From NCBI GenBank assembly GCA_934746015.1, contig CAKVEW010000008.1, positions 60,685 to 124,684 of the forward strand: 64,000 nt of DNA, read 5' to 3'. The DNA is from an uncultured Clostridium sp. Lineage in GTDB: Bacteria; Bacillota; Clostridia; Clostridiales; Clostridiaceae. Below, piece after piece: positions 34,644-44,851 of this stretch. A model generated the notes under the pieces. The model worked only from the letters and a program-made list of their open reading frames with translations. It made no database searches and was not told where the DNA came from. The first letter of the stretch is position 1. Every line of letters begins with the position of its first letter. The translations under genes were made by a program, and so were the position numbers.

Positions 34644-35810
34644 TTAGAAATCAACCTTTGTTCCATAATATGTGCACTCAAATAATTTTTCCATAGTCTT
34701 ATCATCAATTTCTCTTGGATTAGAGCCTGTACATGCATCTAATACTGCGTTATGAGAAATAAATTCTAAGTTTGCTTTAAAGTCTTCTTCTGTTATTCCG
34801 TATTCTTTTACTGTATGAGGAATGTTTAATTCTGTATTTAATTGGTTTATCATTTCAATTAATGAGTCTGTTAATTCTGCCTCTGTTTCTCCCTTTAACT
34901 TTAATGCTCTTGCTATATCAGCATATCTATCTTCACATTTAACTCTATTATATTGAATTACATATGGTAAGAAGATTGCATTTGCACATCCATGTGGAAT
35001 ATGGAACACAGCACCTGTTTTATGTGCCATTGAGTGAACTATTCCAAGTAAAGCATTTGAGAATGCCATTCCTGCTAAGCATTGTGCTTCATGCATTAAA
35101 TTTCTTGCTTCTACATCTCCATTATATGACTTAACTAAATTTTCTCTAACCATTTCAATAGCCTTCATTGCTAATGGGTCTGAAAAATTAGATCTAAGTG
35201 ATGCTGTATAAGCTTCAATTGCATGTGTTAATGCATCCATACCAGTATGTGCTACAAGTTTAGCTGGCATAGTTTGAGCTAAATCTGGATCTACTATAGC
35301 TATATCTGGAGTTATATTAAAATCTGCTAGTGGATATTTAATCTTAGCTTTATAATCAGTTATAACTGAAAATGCTGTAACTTCTGTAGCTGTACCACTT
35401 GTTGATGGAATTGCTACAAATTTAGCTTTTTGTCTAAGTTCTGGTAATCCAAATGGAATAACTGCTTGCTCAAATGTAAAATCAGGATATTCGTAGAAAA
35501 TCCACATTGCCTTTGCAGCATCTATTGGTGAACCACCACCCATTGCAACAATCCAATCTGGTTCAAATTTTCTCATTGCTTCTGCACCCTTCATAACAGT
35601 TTCAACTGATGGATCTGGTTCAACTCCTTCAAATAATTCAACTTCCATTCCTGCTTCTTTTAAATATGTTTCAACTCTATCTAAGAATCCAAAGCGCTTC
35701 ATTGAACCTCCACCGATTACAACAAAGGCTTTTTTTCCTTTTAAATTCTTTAATTCTTCTAAAGATCCCTTTCCATGATATAAATCTCTTGGTAATGTAA
35801 AACGTGCCAT
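34644..35810 (-). CDS. Iron-containing alcohol dehydrogenase, NADPH-butanol-dehydrogenase type
   Basis: About 388 residues of group III alcohol dehydrogenase. It starts MARFTLPRDLYHGKGSLEEL and has MGGGSPIDAAKAMW for cofactor binding, PSTSGTATEVTAFSVITD, and metal ligands in GMDALTHAIEAY and VHSMAHKTGAVFHIPHG. The sequence strongly recalls the NADPH-dependent butanol dehydrogenase of solventogenic clostridia (recognition from memory). It reduces short aldehydes to alcohols. The ATG at 35810 follows GGGAGG. It stands behind a sigma-54 promoter and next to a sigma-54 activator gene. Confidence 0.9.
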   Translation of the reverse strand: MARFTLPRDLYHGKGSLEELKNLKGKKAFVVIGGGSMKRFGFLDRVETYLKEAGMEVELFEGVEPDPSVETVMKGAEAMRKFEPDWIVAMGGGSPIDAAKAMWIFYEYPDFTFEQAVIPFGLPELRQKAKFVAIPSTSGTATEVTAFSVITDYKAKIKYPLADFNITPDIAIVDPDLAQTMPAKLVAHTGMDALTHAIEAYTASLRSNFSDPLAMKAIEMVRENLVKSYNGDVEARNLMHEAQCLAGMAFSNALLGIVHSMAHKTGAVFHIPHGCANAIFLPYVIQYNRVKCEDRYADIARALKLKGETEAELTDSLIEMINQLNTELNIPHTVKEYGITEEDFKANLEFISHNAVLDACTGSNPREIDDKTMEKLFECTYYGTKVDF

Positions 35811-35863
35811 AATAACCTCCCACATATATATAAAATTTATTTTTTATTTCATAGCTATTATTA

Positions 35864-35879
35864 AGCAAGTCCCATGCCA
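35864..35879 (-). promoter_or_regulatory. Sigma-54 (-24/-12) promoter of the alcohol dehydrogenase gene
   Basis: The minus strand reads TGGCATGGGACTTGCT: TGGCA at -24 and TTGC at -12 with the exact spacing of the RpoN consensus TGGCAC-N5-TTGCA/T. Start of transcription would be near 35852, about 40 bases before the gene. Confidence 0.88.
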
Positions 35880-35890
35880 AATGTTTTTTA

Positions 35891-35918
35891 TTTAACAATA
35901 TTGTTAAATTATTAACTT
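35891..35918. promoter_or_regulatory. Candidate Rex redox operator upstream of the alcohol dehydrogenase promoter
   Basis: TTGTTAAATTATTAACTT at 35901-35918 matches the Rex consensus TTGTTAA-N4-TTAACAA except at the last two bases. It overlaps a perfect palindrome TTTAACAATATTGTTAAA at 35891-35908. It lies between the sigma-54 promoter and the activator sites. Clostridial alcohol-forming genes are known Rex targets; the AT-rich context lowers certainty. Confidence 0.4.
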
Positions 35919-35952
35919 TATCATTGTATATCTATATCCCCCTTTATATAAC

Positions 35953-35969
35953 TGTCCTATTTTTGAACA
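35953..35969. promoter_or_regulatory. Upstream activator site 1 for the sigma-54 regulator
   Basis: TGTCC-tatttttt-GAACA-like dyad (TGTCCTATTTTTGAACA), about 109 bases upstream of the predicted start. A near-identical copy lies 53 bases further upstream. Confidence 0.65.
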
Positions 35970-36005
35970 ATATACAACTAATTTTACTGTTCATTTTTAT
36001 TACAC

Positions 36006-36022
36006 TGTCCTACTTTTGAACA
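36006..36022. promoter_or_regulatory. Upstream activator site 2 for the sigma-54 regulator
   Basis: TGTCCTACTTTTGAACA, differing from site 1 at one base. It starts just outside the stop codon of the regulator gene. The 53-base spacing equals about five DNA turns, so two dimers would lie on the same face. Confidence 0.65.
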
Positions 36023-36025
36023 TTG

Positions 36026-37936
36026 TTACTTTTCTATTCTTATATTATATTTTTTTATTTTAAGATATAAAGTGTTCCTACTAACTCCTAATGCTTTTGC
36101 AGTTTTGCTAATATTATATTGATTGTAGTTTATAGCATTAATAATTGCTTTTTTTTCTATATAATCTAAATTCAATTTCTCCTTATTTTCATCTTTTAAT
36201 ACAATTATATTATTATTAAAATTATCATTTACTCTCTCCCTATCTATATCTTCACGATCATCTAAGAAATCAGGAGACAGTTCACCATTTAAATTCACTA
36301 TATTTTCAATACAATTTTCTAACTGTCTTATATTTCCCTGCCAACTACAATTTAATAATTTCTCTAATAAATCATCACTTAAATTAGGTATGTCCTTTTC
36401 TAATTTAAGAGACTTAGTTCTTAAAAAATACTCTATTAGTAGTTTTATATCACCACTTCTCTCTCTTAAAGGTGGTAATTTTATTGGAATAACACATAAT
36501 CTATAAAATAAATCTTCTCTAAATCTTCCTTCTCTAACTTCTTTTTTTAGATTTTTATTAGTTGCAGCTATAACCCTCATATCTACTGGAATCTCTTTAC
36601 TTCCACCTAATCTTGTTACTCTTCCTTCTTGTAGAACTCTAAGTAGTTTAACCTGCATATCTAAAGGCATTTCTCCAATTTCATCTAAGAATAAGGTTCC
36701 TCCATTTGCTAATTCAATCTTACCTATTCTTCCACCTTTTTTCCCACCAGTAAATGTTCCATCTTCATATCCAAATAGTTCACTTTCAATAATATTTGAT
36801 GGTATAGCTCCACAATTTATAGCGATAAATTTATTGTTTTTTCTTATACTATAATTATGAATAGCTTGGGCTAACACTTCTTTCCCTGTTCCGCTTTCTC
36901 CTTGGATTAATACCGTTGATGGACTATTGGCTATAATCTTACAATTTGTAATTACATTTCTAATAGCATCACTTTTTCCTATAATATCACCAAATGTAAA
37001 AAAAGCACCTGTAAAACTACTTTCAACATCCTTTTCCTTTATTTTTTCTAAGGTTGTAACAACTCCAATAAGCTTATCATTATGCTTTATTCCCTTAATT
37101 ATAACCTGAGTTTTATACTTGCTGTCATGACTTAGCTTTATTTCTTTTCTTAGTGTTTCATTATTATTTGAAATTCTATCTATAATATTTTTAAAGTTCG
37201 GTATTATATAATTTATATCTTCATTTATTATATTATGATTTTTCTTATCTAGGATTTTTAATCCTAGCTCATTTATATTTATTATTTTTCCATATGTATC
37301 TATTATAATTATCCCTTTATCAACATTCTCTATAACTGTTTTCATATAATTATATGTTTGATTTAGTATATCTTTAGTTTTTATTCTGAAAATCTCATTT
37401 TCAATTGCCTTTACTCCAAATATAACTAACCCTAAAGTGTGTGGATGTTTCATATTACTTTTTCCAGTTAAATTTAAAGTCCCTATTATCTCTCCCTTAC
37501 TATTATGAATAGGTGCAGCTGAGCAGGTTAGGCCTTGGAATATAGAAGCATAATGTTCTTTAGCAGTAATTTGAATACATCTATTATCTGATATAGCCAC
37601 TGACATAGCATTAGTTCCTATATTTTTCTCATCCATATAGGCACCGACTTTTAAATTTAACTTTTCTAATTCACATCTTATTTCTTCAGCACCCTTAATA
37701 TAAAGTATACATCCATTGTTGTCTGTTAAAACTATAATAAAATCTTTATCTCCAACAGATTCTACCACCATATCAATATAAGGTTTAGATATTTCAATAA
37801 GTTCCTTATTTACTTCTAGAACTCTTTTAAGTTCTTCATCACTAAGTATTATCTTTGAATGATTAATATCTTTATTTACTCCATAAACCTCACTTCTCTT
37901 ATGAGATTCCTCTATTAATAAATTTCTATTAAGCAT
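36026..37936 (-). CDS. Sigma-54-dependent activator (AcoR-like: GAF, PAS, AAA+, Fis)
   Basis: 636 residues. A GAF-like sensor (about 50-175) with KNIGTNAMSVAI and GLTCSAAPIHNSKGEIIGTLNL, a PAS domain (about 195-300), then the AAA+ core with Walker A GESGTGKE (346-353), Walker B GGTLFLDEIGEMP and R-finger region FREDLFYRLCVIPI, and a C-terminal Fis helix-turn-helix ISKTAKALGVSRNTLY. The sigma-54-contact loop is GTFTGG (393-398) instead of GAFTGA. It most likely drives the adjacent alcohol dehydrogenase gene through the two dyads. The inducer is unknown. Confidence 0.92.
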   Translation of the reverse strand: MLNRNLLIEESHKRSEVYGVNKDINHSKIILSDEELKRVLEVNKELIEISKPYIDMVVESVGDKDFIIVLTDNNGCILYIKGAEEIRCELEKLNLKVGAYMDEKNIGTNAMSVAISDNRCIQITAKEHYASIFQGLTCSAAPIHNSKGEIIGTLNLTGKSNMKHPHTLGLVIFGVKAIENEIFRIKTKDILNQTYNYMKTVIENVDKGIIIIDTYGKIININELGLKILDKKNHNIINEDINYIIPNFKNIIDRISNNNETLRKEIKLSHDSKYKTQVIIKGIKHNDKLIGVVTTLEKIKEKDVESSFTGAFFTFGDIIGKSDAIRNVITNCKIIANSPSTVLIQGESGTGKEVLAQAIHNYSIRKNNKFIAINCGAIPSNIIESELFGYEDGTFTGGKKGGRIGKIELANGGTLFLDEIGEMPLDMQVKLLRVLQEGRVTRLGGSKEIPVDMRVIAATNKNLKKEVREGRFREDLFYRLCVIPIKLPPLRERSGDIKLLIEYFLRTKSLKLEKDIPNLSDDLLEKLLNCSWQGNIRQLENCIENIVNLNGELSPDFLDDREDIDRERVNDNFNNNIIVLKDENKEKLNLDYIEKKAIINAINYNQYNISKTAKALGVSRNTLYLKIKKYNIRIEK

Positions 37937-38109
37937 AAATCCTTACCTCGTACCTTTTACATGAATTTTCATTTATATTATATAGTTTACTATGCTGATG
38001 ATAAATTTACCACAAAAAGTATATATATGTAATTTTACTTATTTAATCATTTTTTTCAAATTAGTGAAAACTTTAATATTTATATTTATAAGAAAAATAT
38101 TAAAAGAAA

Positions 38110-38155
38110 GGAATTTATAAAAAATTATTCACAGGGTAATATTTTTATAAATTCC
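38110..38155. repeat. Dispersed palindromic element, copy 2
   Basis: Fourteen-bp perfect arms GGAATTTATAAAAA / TTTTTATAAATTCC around an 18-base centre with CACAGGGTAATA. It is the inverted counterpart of 7861-7903. It lies 170 bases upstream of the sigma-54 activator gene start. Confidence 0.7.
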
Positions 38156-38169
38156 TAGAAAATAAAAAT

Positions 38170-38209
38170 AAGACTATAATCTTAAAATTACTTTTAAAAT
38201 TATAGTCTT
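38170..38209 (-). terminator. Terminator of smpB
   Basis: Long stem AAGACTATAAT / ATTATAGTCTT with an inner extension (TTAAAA / TTTTAA), followed on the minus strand by ATTTTTATTTT. It lies 10 bases after the smpB stop. Confidence 0.88.
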
Positions 38210-38219
38210 ATGAATTCAA

Positions 38220-38690
38220 TTAATATCTATTAGAGTTTTTTAATTCCCTTTCAATATCTCTCTTATGTGCCTTTTCTAGCATTGAATCTCTCTTATCGTA
38301 GTTCTTTTTACCTCTACATAAACCAAGTGCTACCTTTACTTTGCCGTTTTTTAAGTATAAAGATAATGGAACTAATGTATATCCTTGTTGAGCAACTAAT
38401 CCATTAAATCTTGCAATTTGCTCCTTATGAAGTAAGAGTTTCCTTTCTCTTAAAGGATCAACATTGAATATATTGCCTTGTTCATAGGGACTTATATGCA
38501 TGTTTTTTATAATTATCTCACTGTTATCTATATCTGCATAGGAATCTTTTAAATTACATTTTCCTGCTCTTATAGATTTAACTTCAGTTCCAACTAAAGC
38601 TATTCCTGCTTCTATAGTTTCTTCCACAAAATAATCATGTCTAGCTTTTCTATTTTCAGCTAACGAATTACTATTTTTCTTCCTTACCAT
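38220..38690 (-). CDS. smpB: SsrA-binding protein SmpB
   Basis: About 156 residues, the normal SmpB length, from the ATG at 38690 (GGTGAG upstream). The frame is open further to 38744 but that extension is unlike the family. Motifs: [37 protein letters not shown], then [12 protein letters not shown], and the basic tail [21 protein letters not shown]. It binds tmRNA and guides it to stalled ribosomes. It follows rnr by 88 bases; its partner ssrA is 14 kb downstream. Confidence 0.95.
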   Translation of the reverse strand: MVRKKNSNSLAENRKARHDYFVEETIEAGIALVGTEVKSIRAGKCNLKDSYADIDNSEIIIKNMHISPYEQGNIFNVDPLRERKLLLHKEQIARFNGLVAQQGYTLVPLSLYLKNGKVKVALGLCRGKKNYDKRDSMLEKAHKRDIERELKNSNRY

Positions 38691-38778
38691 AATCTCACCA
38701 CACATTTTATTTTTACTTATTAAGTATATCAAATTCTTAAGCAATAGCCTAATTTAAAATTTTTATAAGAATAGAAGT

Positions 38779-41007
38779 CTATTCTATGTCTTCCTCTTCA
38801 TCTGCTTCTAATAAATCATTTTTTATATTTACTTTTGCTTCATTTATTTTTTCAATTGTTTTTTCACTTGGAACTATTTCTTCCTTAGCTTTTTCTTCAA
38901 TTAAATCGAAATATACTTCTCTATTATCTATATCAACTCTACTACATCTTACCTTTACTTCATCACCTAATCTATAAACCTTCTTAGTTCTTTCTCCAAT
39001 TAAACATAGATGTGCTTCATCGTAAATATAGTAATCATCATCTAAAGCTGTAATATGAATTAATCCTTCTATTGTATTTGGAAGTTCTGCAAATAATCCA
39101 AAGGATGTAACTGAAGAAATAATAGCAGAAAATTCTTCTCCAATTCTTTCTTGCATATATTCTGCTTTCTTTAAATCATCAACTTCTCTTTCAGCTTCTT
39201 GAGCTAATCTTTCCATTTCAGATGATTGCTTTGATGCAACTTCTACTATATTAGATAATTTTGCTACTCTCTTTTCATCAATTTTTCCATTTATTTGTTC
39301 TTTGATTATTCTATGAATTTGTAAATCTGGATATCTTCTTATTGGTGATGTAAAATGGCAATAATACTTAGCTGCAAGCCCAAAGTGTCCTACACATTCA
39401 GGAGAATATTTTGCTTGCATCATTGAACGTAATAATAATGTACTTACTACAGTTTCTTCTTTTTTCCCCTTAACCTTGTCTAGTATGTCTTGAAGTGCCC
39501 TTGGATGTGCTTCTTGCCCCCATCTAACTACATAACCTAAGTTATATACAAATTCCTTGAACTTCTCTAGTTTTTCTTCATCTGGATCTTCATGAATTCT
39601 ATAAACAAATGGTAAATTGGTCCAATACATATGCTCTGCAATAGTTTCATTACAAACAAGCATAAATTCTTCTATTATTCTATTTGCAATTGCTCTATCA
39701 TAAGGCTTAATATCTACTGGTTTTCCTAAATCATTTAATATTATTTTTGATTCTTCAAAATTAAAGTCAATAGCTCCTCTTCTCATTCTCTTTTCACGTA
39801 GAATAGTACAAAGCTCTTCCATAGCTTTAAAGTCATCAACTAAATAATCATATCTTTTTATTAATTCTTCATCATTATTTTCAAGAATTTTTGTAACATC
39901 AGTATATGTCATTCTCTCACTAGTTTTTATAACTGTTTCTTCAATTTCGTGTTGAATGACCTTTCCGTTATTATCTATAACCATAAAGCAACTTAAGGCT
40001 AATCTATCAACTTTAGGATTTAAAGAGCATATTCCATTAGATAACTTTCTAGGTAGCATAGGAATAACTCTATCTATTAAATAAACAGAAGTAGCTCTCT
40101 TTAATGCTTCTCTATCTAAAGGATTTTTTTCTTTTACATAGTGAGATACGTCTGCAATATGAACTCCTAATCTAAATTTACCATTATCAAGCCTTTCAAT
40201 GGATACAGCATCATCCAAGTCCTTAGCATCTTCTCCATCTATAGTTACCATTCTTAAATTTCTAAGGTCAACTCTTCTTGCATATTCCTTTTCTGGAATC
40301 TCTTCCTCTATGTTTTCTGCATAGTTTAAAACTTTAGCTGGGAACTCTTCTGGCAGACCATATTTCTTTATAATTGTAAGAATATCTAAGCCCTTATCTC
40401 CCTTTTTACCTAGTATTTCTTTAATTACACCTTCTGGACTTCTTCTCTTATCTGCCCATTTTACAATTTCACAAATTACTAAATCTCCTTCATTTGCTCC
40501 ATTTCTATCTTTTTTAGATATGAAAATATCTTGATTTAATCTAGAATCTTCTGGAACAACAAATCCAAAGTTCCTACTATCTTCATATACTCCTATAATC
40601 TTATTATTCCCTCTGCTTAATACTTCTTTTACTTCACCTTCACGCTTTTTACCATTAATATCTTCTCTTGTTATTTGAACTAGTACTTTATCTCCATTCA
40701 TAGCTCCATTCATAGAAGAACTTGGTACAAAGACATCTTTTTCTCCTTCAGTTTCTGGTATTAAAAATCCAAATCCTTTTGAATGAACTTGTAATTTCCC
40801 TGAAATTAATCCAAGTCTCTCTGGAACTCCAAACTTATCCTTTTTAGTTCTAACAATAAGTCCTTCTTTCTCCATAGTCTTAAGTACTTTTTTAAAGGAT
40901 TTATACTCGTCGGGATTTATATCAAATACAGATACTAATTCTTGAATATCCATCGGTCTGTATGCTTCTTCTCTCATAAAGCTTAATAAAGTTTCTTTAA
41001 TTCCCAT
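38779..41007 (-). CDS. rnr: Ribonuclease R
   Basis: 742 residues. N-terminal helix-turn-helix and cold-shock domains (1-225), the RNB exonuclease domain with DGEDAKDLDDAVSIE (the four catalytic Asp region), HIADVSHYV, FTSPIRRYPDLQIHR, and a C-terminal S1 RNA-binding domain (about 635-715) with a short acidic tail. It degrades structured RNA 3' to 5' and works with tmRNA-SmpB in clearing defective mRNA. The order secG, rnr, smpB is conserved in Firmicutes. Confidence 0.96.
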   Translation of the reverse strand: MGIKETLLSFMREEAYRPMDIQELVSVFDINPDEYKSFKKVLKTMEKEGLIVRTKKDKFGVPERLGLISGKLQVHSKGFGFLIPETEGEKDVFVPSSSMNGAMNGDKVLVQITREDINGKKREGEVKEVLSRGNNKIIGVYEDSRNFGFVVPEDSRLNQDIFISKKDRNGANEGDLVICEIVKWADKRRSPEGVIKEILGKKGDKGLDILTIIKKYGLPEEFPAKVLNYAENIEEEIPEKEYARRVDLRNLRMVTIDGEDAKDLDDAVSIERLDNGKFRLGVHIADVSHYVKEKNPLDREALKRATSVYLIDRVIPMLPRKLSNGICSLNPKVDRLALSCFMVIDNNGKVIQHEIEETVIKTSERMTYTDVTKILENNDEELIKRYDYLVDDFKAMEELCTILREKRMRRGAIDFNFEESKIILNDLGKPVDIKPYDRAIANRIIEEFMLVCNETIAEHMYWTNLPFVYRIHEDPDEEKLEKFKEFVYNLGYVVRWGQEAHPRALQDILDKVKGKKEETVVSTLLLRSMMQAKYSPECVGHFGLAAKYYCHFTSPIRRYPDLQIHRIIKEQINGKIDEKRVAKLSNIVEVASKQSSEMERLAQEAEREVDDLKKAEYMQERIGEEFSAIISSVTSFGLFAELPNTIEGLIHITALDDDYYIYDEAHLCLIGERTKKVYRLGDEVKVRCSRVDIDNREVYFDLIEEKAKEEIVPSEKTIEKINEAKVNIKNDLLEADEEEDIE

Positions 41008-41111
41008 CTATATCACTTCCTTTATCTTATTTTTATAGTTTTGTATTTTATTCAAATTAAATTATTCTCCTTCTATATTTTCTCCCATCTGCCATATAAT
41101 AAACAAAAAGT

Positions 41112-41489
41112 TTATCTTAAGCAGTAGGTTGCTAATACTTGTTGTAATTCATAAATATTAAGGCTGCTATTGAATTGCTTTTCAATAGGCAAAGCAGTTC
41201 CTGAAATCCAGATCTTAAGTTCTGCTTCTAAATCAAAGTGTCCTGCAGTTTCTATGCTAAAATGCGTAATAGATTTATATGGTATTGAATGGTATTCAGT
41301 CTTCTTTCCTGTCACACCTTGTTTATCAACTAATATAAGTCTTTTATCTGTAAAAATAAATAAATCTCTAACTAATTTATATGTTTTTTCTATTCTTTCG
41401 TTTTCTGCTAATATTTTATTATACTCTTTTATTATGCTATCTAAATTTATTTCTGAAGCATTACCCATTAATCCATTAAAAATTCCCAT
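41112..41489 (-). CDS. Bacterial PH-domain protein (YvbH-like)
   Basis: About 125 residues. The core LFIFTDKRLILVDKQGVTGKKTEYHSIPYKSITHFSIETAGHFDLEAELKIWISG has the strand pattern of the bPH_1 family, with the T-D-K-R-L-I-L and P-Y-K-S-I-x-x-F signatures. Function of the family is poorly known; members may bind lipids or proteins under envelope stress. The ATG at 41489 follows AGGAG. It is inserted between secG and rnr, separated from secG by a terminator. Confidence 0.8.
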   Translation of the reverse strand: MGIFNGLMGNASEINLDSIIKEYNKILAENERIEKTYKLVRDLFIFTDKRLILVDKQGVTGKKTEYHSIPYKSITHFSIETAGHFDLEAELKIWISGTALPIEKQFNSSLNIYELQQVLATYCLR

Positions 41490-41512
41490 ATTAACCACTC
41501 CTTTATAGTATA

Positions 41513-41538
41513 AAAGAGCTACATTTAAGCAGCTCTTT
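41513..41538 (-). terminator. Terminator of secG
   Basis: AAAGAGCT / AGCTCTTT stem with AAGC..GCTT-like core. The minus strand continues with TTTTATA. It is related in sequence to the GAGCTG hairpins elsewhere in the window. Confidence 0.7.
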
Positions 41539-41545
41539 TTTAATA

Positions 41546-41776
41546 TTATATTAAGTTTAAAGCTAATGTATTCACAGCAAAAAGAGCCATGGAAATAATT
41601 GTTAATTTTAATAACATAGCTTCCTTAGTTCTTGCTTTATTCTTAGAAAAGAATGTTTCATTTTTACTTCCTTGAATAAGTCCACTTAATGCATCTGTTT
41701 TACTTGGTTGTAATAATACTGATATTATAATTACTAATCCCAAAATTGCTTCCAATACTAACAATAAATTCTTCAT
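41546..41776 (-). CDS. secG: Preprotein translocase subunit SecG
   Basis: About 76 residues with two membrane helices: residues 3-22 (LLLVLEAILGLVIIISVLL) and the C-terminal MLLKLTIISMALFAVNTLAL. Between them lies QPSKTDALSGLIQGSKNETFF, matching the SecG family segment Q-x-x-K-x-x-G-L-s-g-x-x-x-G. It assists SecYE in protein export. The ATG at 41776 follows GGGAGG. It lies between eno and rnr as in many clostridia. Confidence 0.9.
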   Translation of the reverse strand: MKNLLLVLEAILGLVIIISVLLQPSKTDALSGLIQGSKNETFFSKNKARTKEAMLLKLTIISMALFAVNTLALNLI

Positions 41777-41888
41777 TGCTATACCTCCCAACCTTAATAA
41801 AAATGGTCGTATTTACATAAGGTTATATTAACATATATAATTCTATAATACAAGTAACTATCTTCAAAATTTTTACTTTTAAAAATAT

Positions 41889-41921
41889 AAAGGGACTGTA
41901 AGCTATATAACTACAGTCCCT
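41889..41921 (-). terminator. Terminator of eno
   Basis: Eleven-bp stem AAGGGACTGTA / TACAGTCCCTT, followed on the minus strand by TATATTTTTA. It is 23 bases after the enolase stop. Confidence 0.88.
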
Positions 41922-41943
41922 TCTAAACTTAATTACTTTTTAA

Positions 41944-43590
<1,647 letters not shown>

Positions 43591-43632
43591 ATACAAAGGA
43601 GCTGTTGAAGAATATAAACAGCTCCTTTGTAT
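43591..43632 (-). terminator. Terminator of the second pentose transporter operon
   Basis: Sixteen-bp perfect stem ATACAAAGGAGCTGTT / AACAGCTCCTTTGTAT, five bases after the permease gene. The inner part again has GAGCTG / CAGCTC. Confidence 0.88.
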
Positions 43633-43636
43633 ATAA

Positions 43637-44851
43637 TTAAGCTCTTGATTTTCTCTTACTAAATACATCAAATGCTACTGCTAATAAAAGGACTAAGCCC
43701 TTTATAGCCATTTGCATATCACTACCTACTCCTATAATTGACATACCATTATTTAAAACACCCATAAATAACGCTCCAATTATGGCACCAATAACTGTAC
43801 CTATACCACCATAAGCTGATGCGCCTCCAATATAACATGCAGCTATTGCATCTAACTCAAAGTTTAAACCAGATTGAGGTGATGCAGCATTTAATCTTGA
43901 TGTGAAACTTATAGCAGCTATTGCAGAAAGTACAGCCATATTAACATAAACTAAGAATAAAACTTTATTAGTATTTATTCCTGAAAGCTTTGCTGATTTT
44001 TCATTTCCTCCCATAGCATAAAGATATCTTCCTGGTATTGTTTTAGAAGTAATTATTGTATAAATAAATACTAAAATACCTATAATTGCAAACATTATTG
44101 GAATTCCTTTATATATAGCAAGCCAATAAGTTACTAACATAGTTGCTGATACTATTAAAATAATTTTTGCTATACATAGTTGCATAGGAATAAGCTCGAA
44201 GTTATATTTTTGTCTTTCAGCTCTATTTTTAAGTTCTATATATACATATAATGCTGATAGTAATATACCTACAACAAAAGTTGTAATATTTACATTGCTA
44301 CCTCCAAATAAATCTGGAAAAAAGCCTCCGCTTATAGCTTGGAATGATTTTGGAAATGGACTTAAAGTTAGTCCTTGAAGTAATTTTACAGTTAGTCCTC
44401 TAAATAACAACATTCCAGAAAGAGTTACTATAAAAGCTGGTATTCTAACATATGCTATCCAAAAGCCTTGCCATATTCCTATTAATAATCCTACACCTAT
44501 ACAAATTAATACTGCTGGGAAAACTCCCATACCATGATTAATAATAAGTATTCCTGCAAGAGCACCTACAAAAGCAACTATAGAACCAACTGAAAGATCT
44601 ATATTCCCACTAGATACTATACACAATGTCATACCAATAGATAAAATAAAAACATAACTGTTTTGAAGAATCAAATTAGTTACATTCATAGGAACTAAAA
44701 GTATACCCTTAGTTAAAATTTGAAATAAAATTATAATTACAACTAATGCTATAAGCATTGCATATTGTCTTACATTATCTTTAAATATATTTTTTAATGA
44801 TCCCCCTAAAGTTGGCTTAGCTTTTAACTCTACATTTTTATCTAATTGCAT
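43637..44851 (-). CDS. xylH: Sugar ABC transporter permease (XylH/GguB type), second system
   Basis: 404 residues, about ten membrane helices. Typical BPD_transp_2 segments: NSYVFILSIGMTLCIVSSGNIDLSVGSIVAFVGALAG, GFWIAYVRIPAFIVTLSGMLLFRG and LDAIAACYIGGASAYGGIGTVIGAIIGALFMGVLNNGMSIIG. It forms the channel with the ATPase encoded one base upstream. Its closest relative in the window is the permease at 55728. Being under the neighbouring sensor system suggests D-xylose or L-arabinose. Confidence 0.88.
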   Translation of the reverse strand: MQLDKNVELKAKPTLGGSLKNIFKDNVRQYAMLIALVVIIILFQILTKGILLVPMNVTNLILQNSYVFILSIGMTLCIVSSGNIDLSVGSIVAFVGALAGILIINHGMGVFPAVLICIGVGLLIGIWQGFWIAYVRIPAFIVTLSGMLLFRGLTVKLLQGLTLSPFPKSFQAISGGFFPDLFGGSNVNITTFVVGILLSALYVYIELKNRAERQKYNFELIPMQLCIAKIILIVSATMLVTYWLAIYKGIPIMFAIIGILVFIYTIITSKTIPGRYLYAMGGNEKSAKLSGINTNKVLFLVYVNMAVLSAIAAISFTSRLNAASPQSGLNFELDAIAACYIGGASAYGGIGTVIGAIIGALFMGVLNNGMSIIGVGSDMQMAIKGLVLLLAVAFDVFSKRKSRA

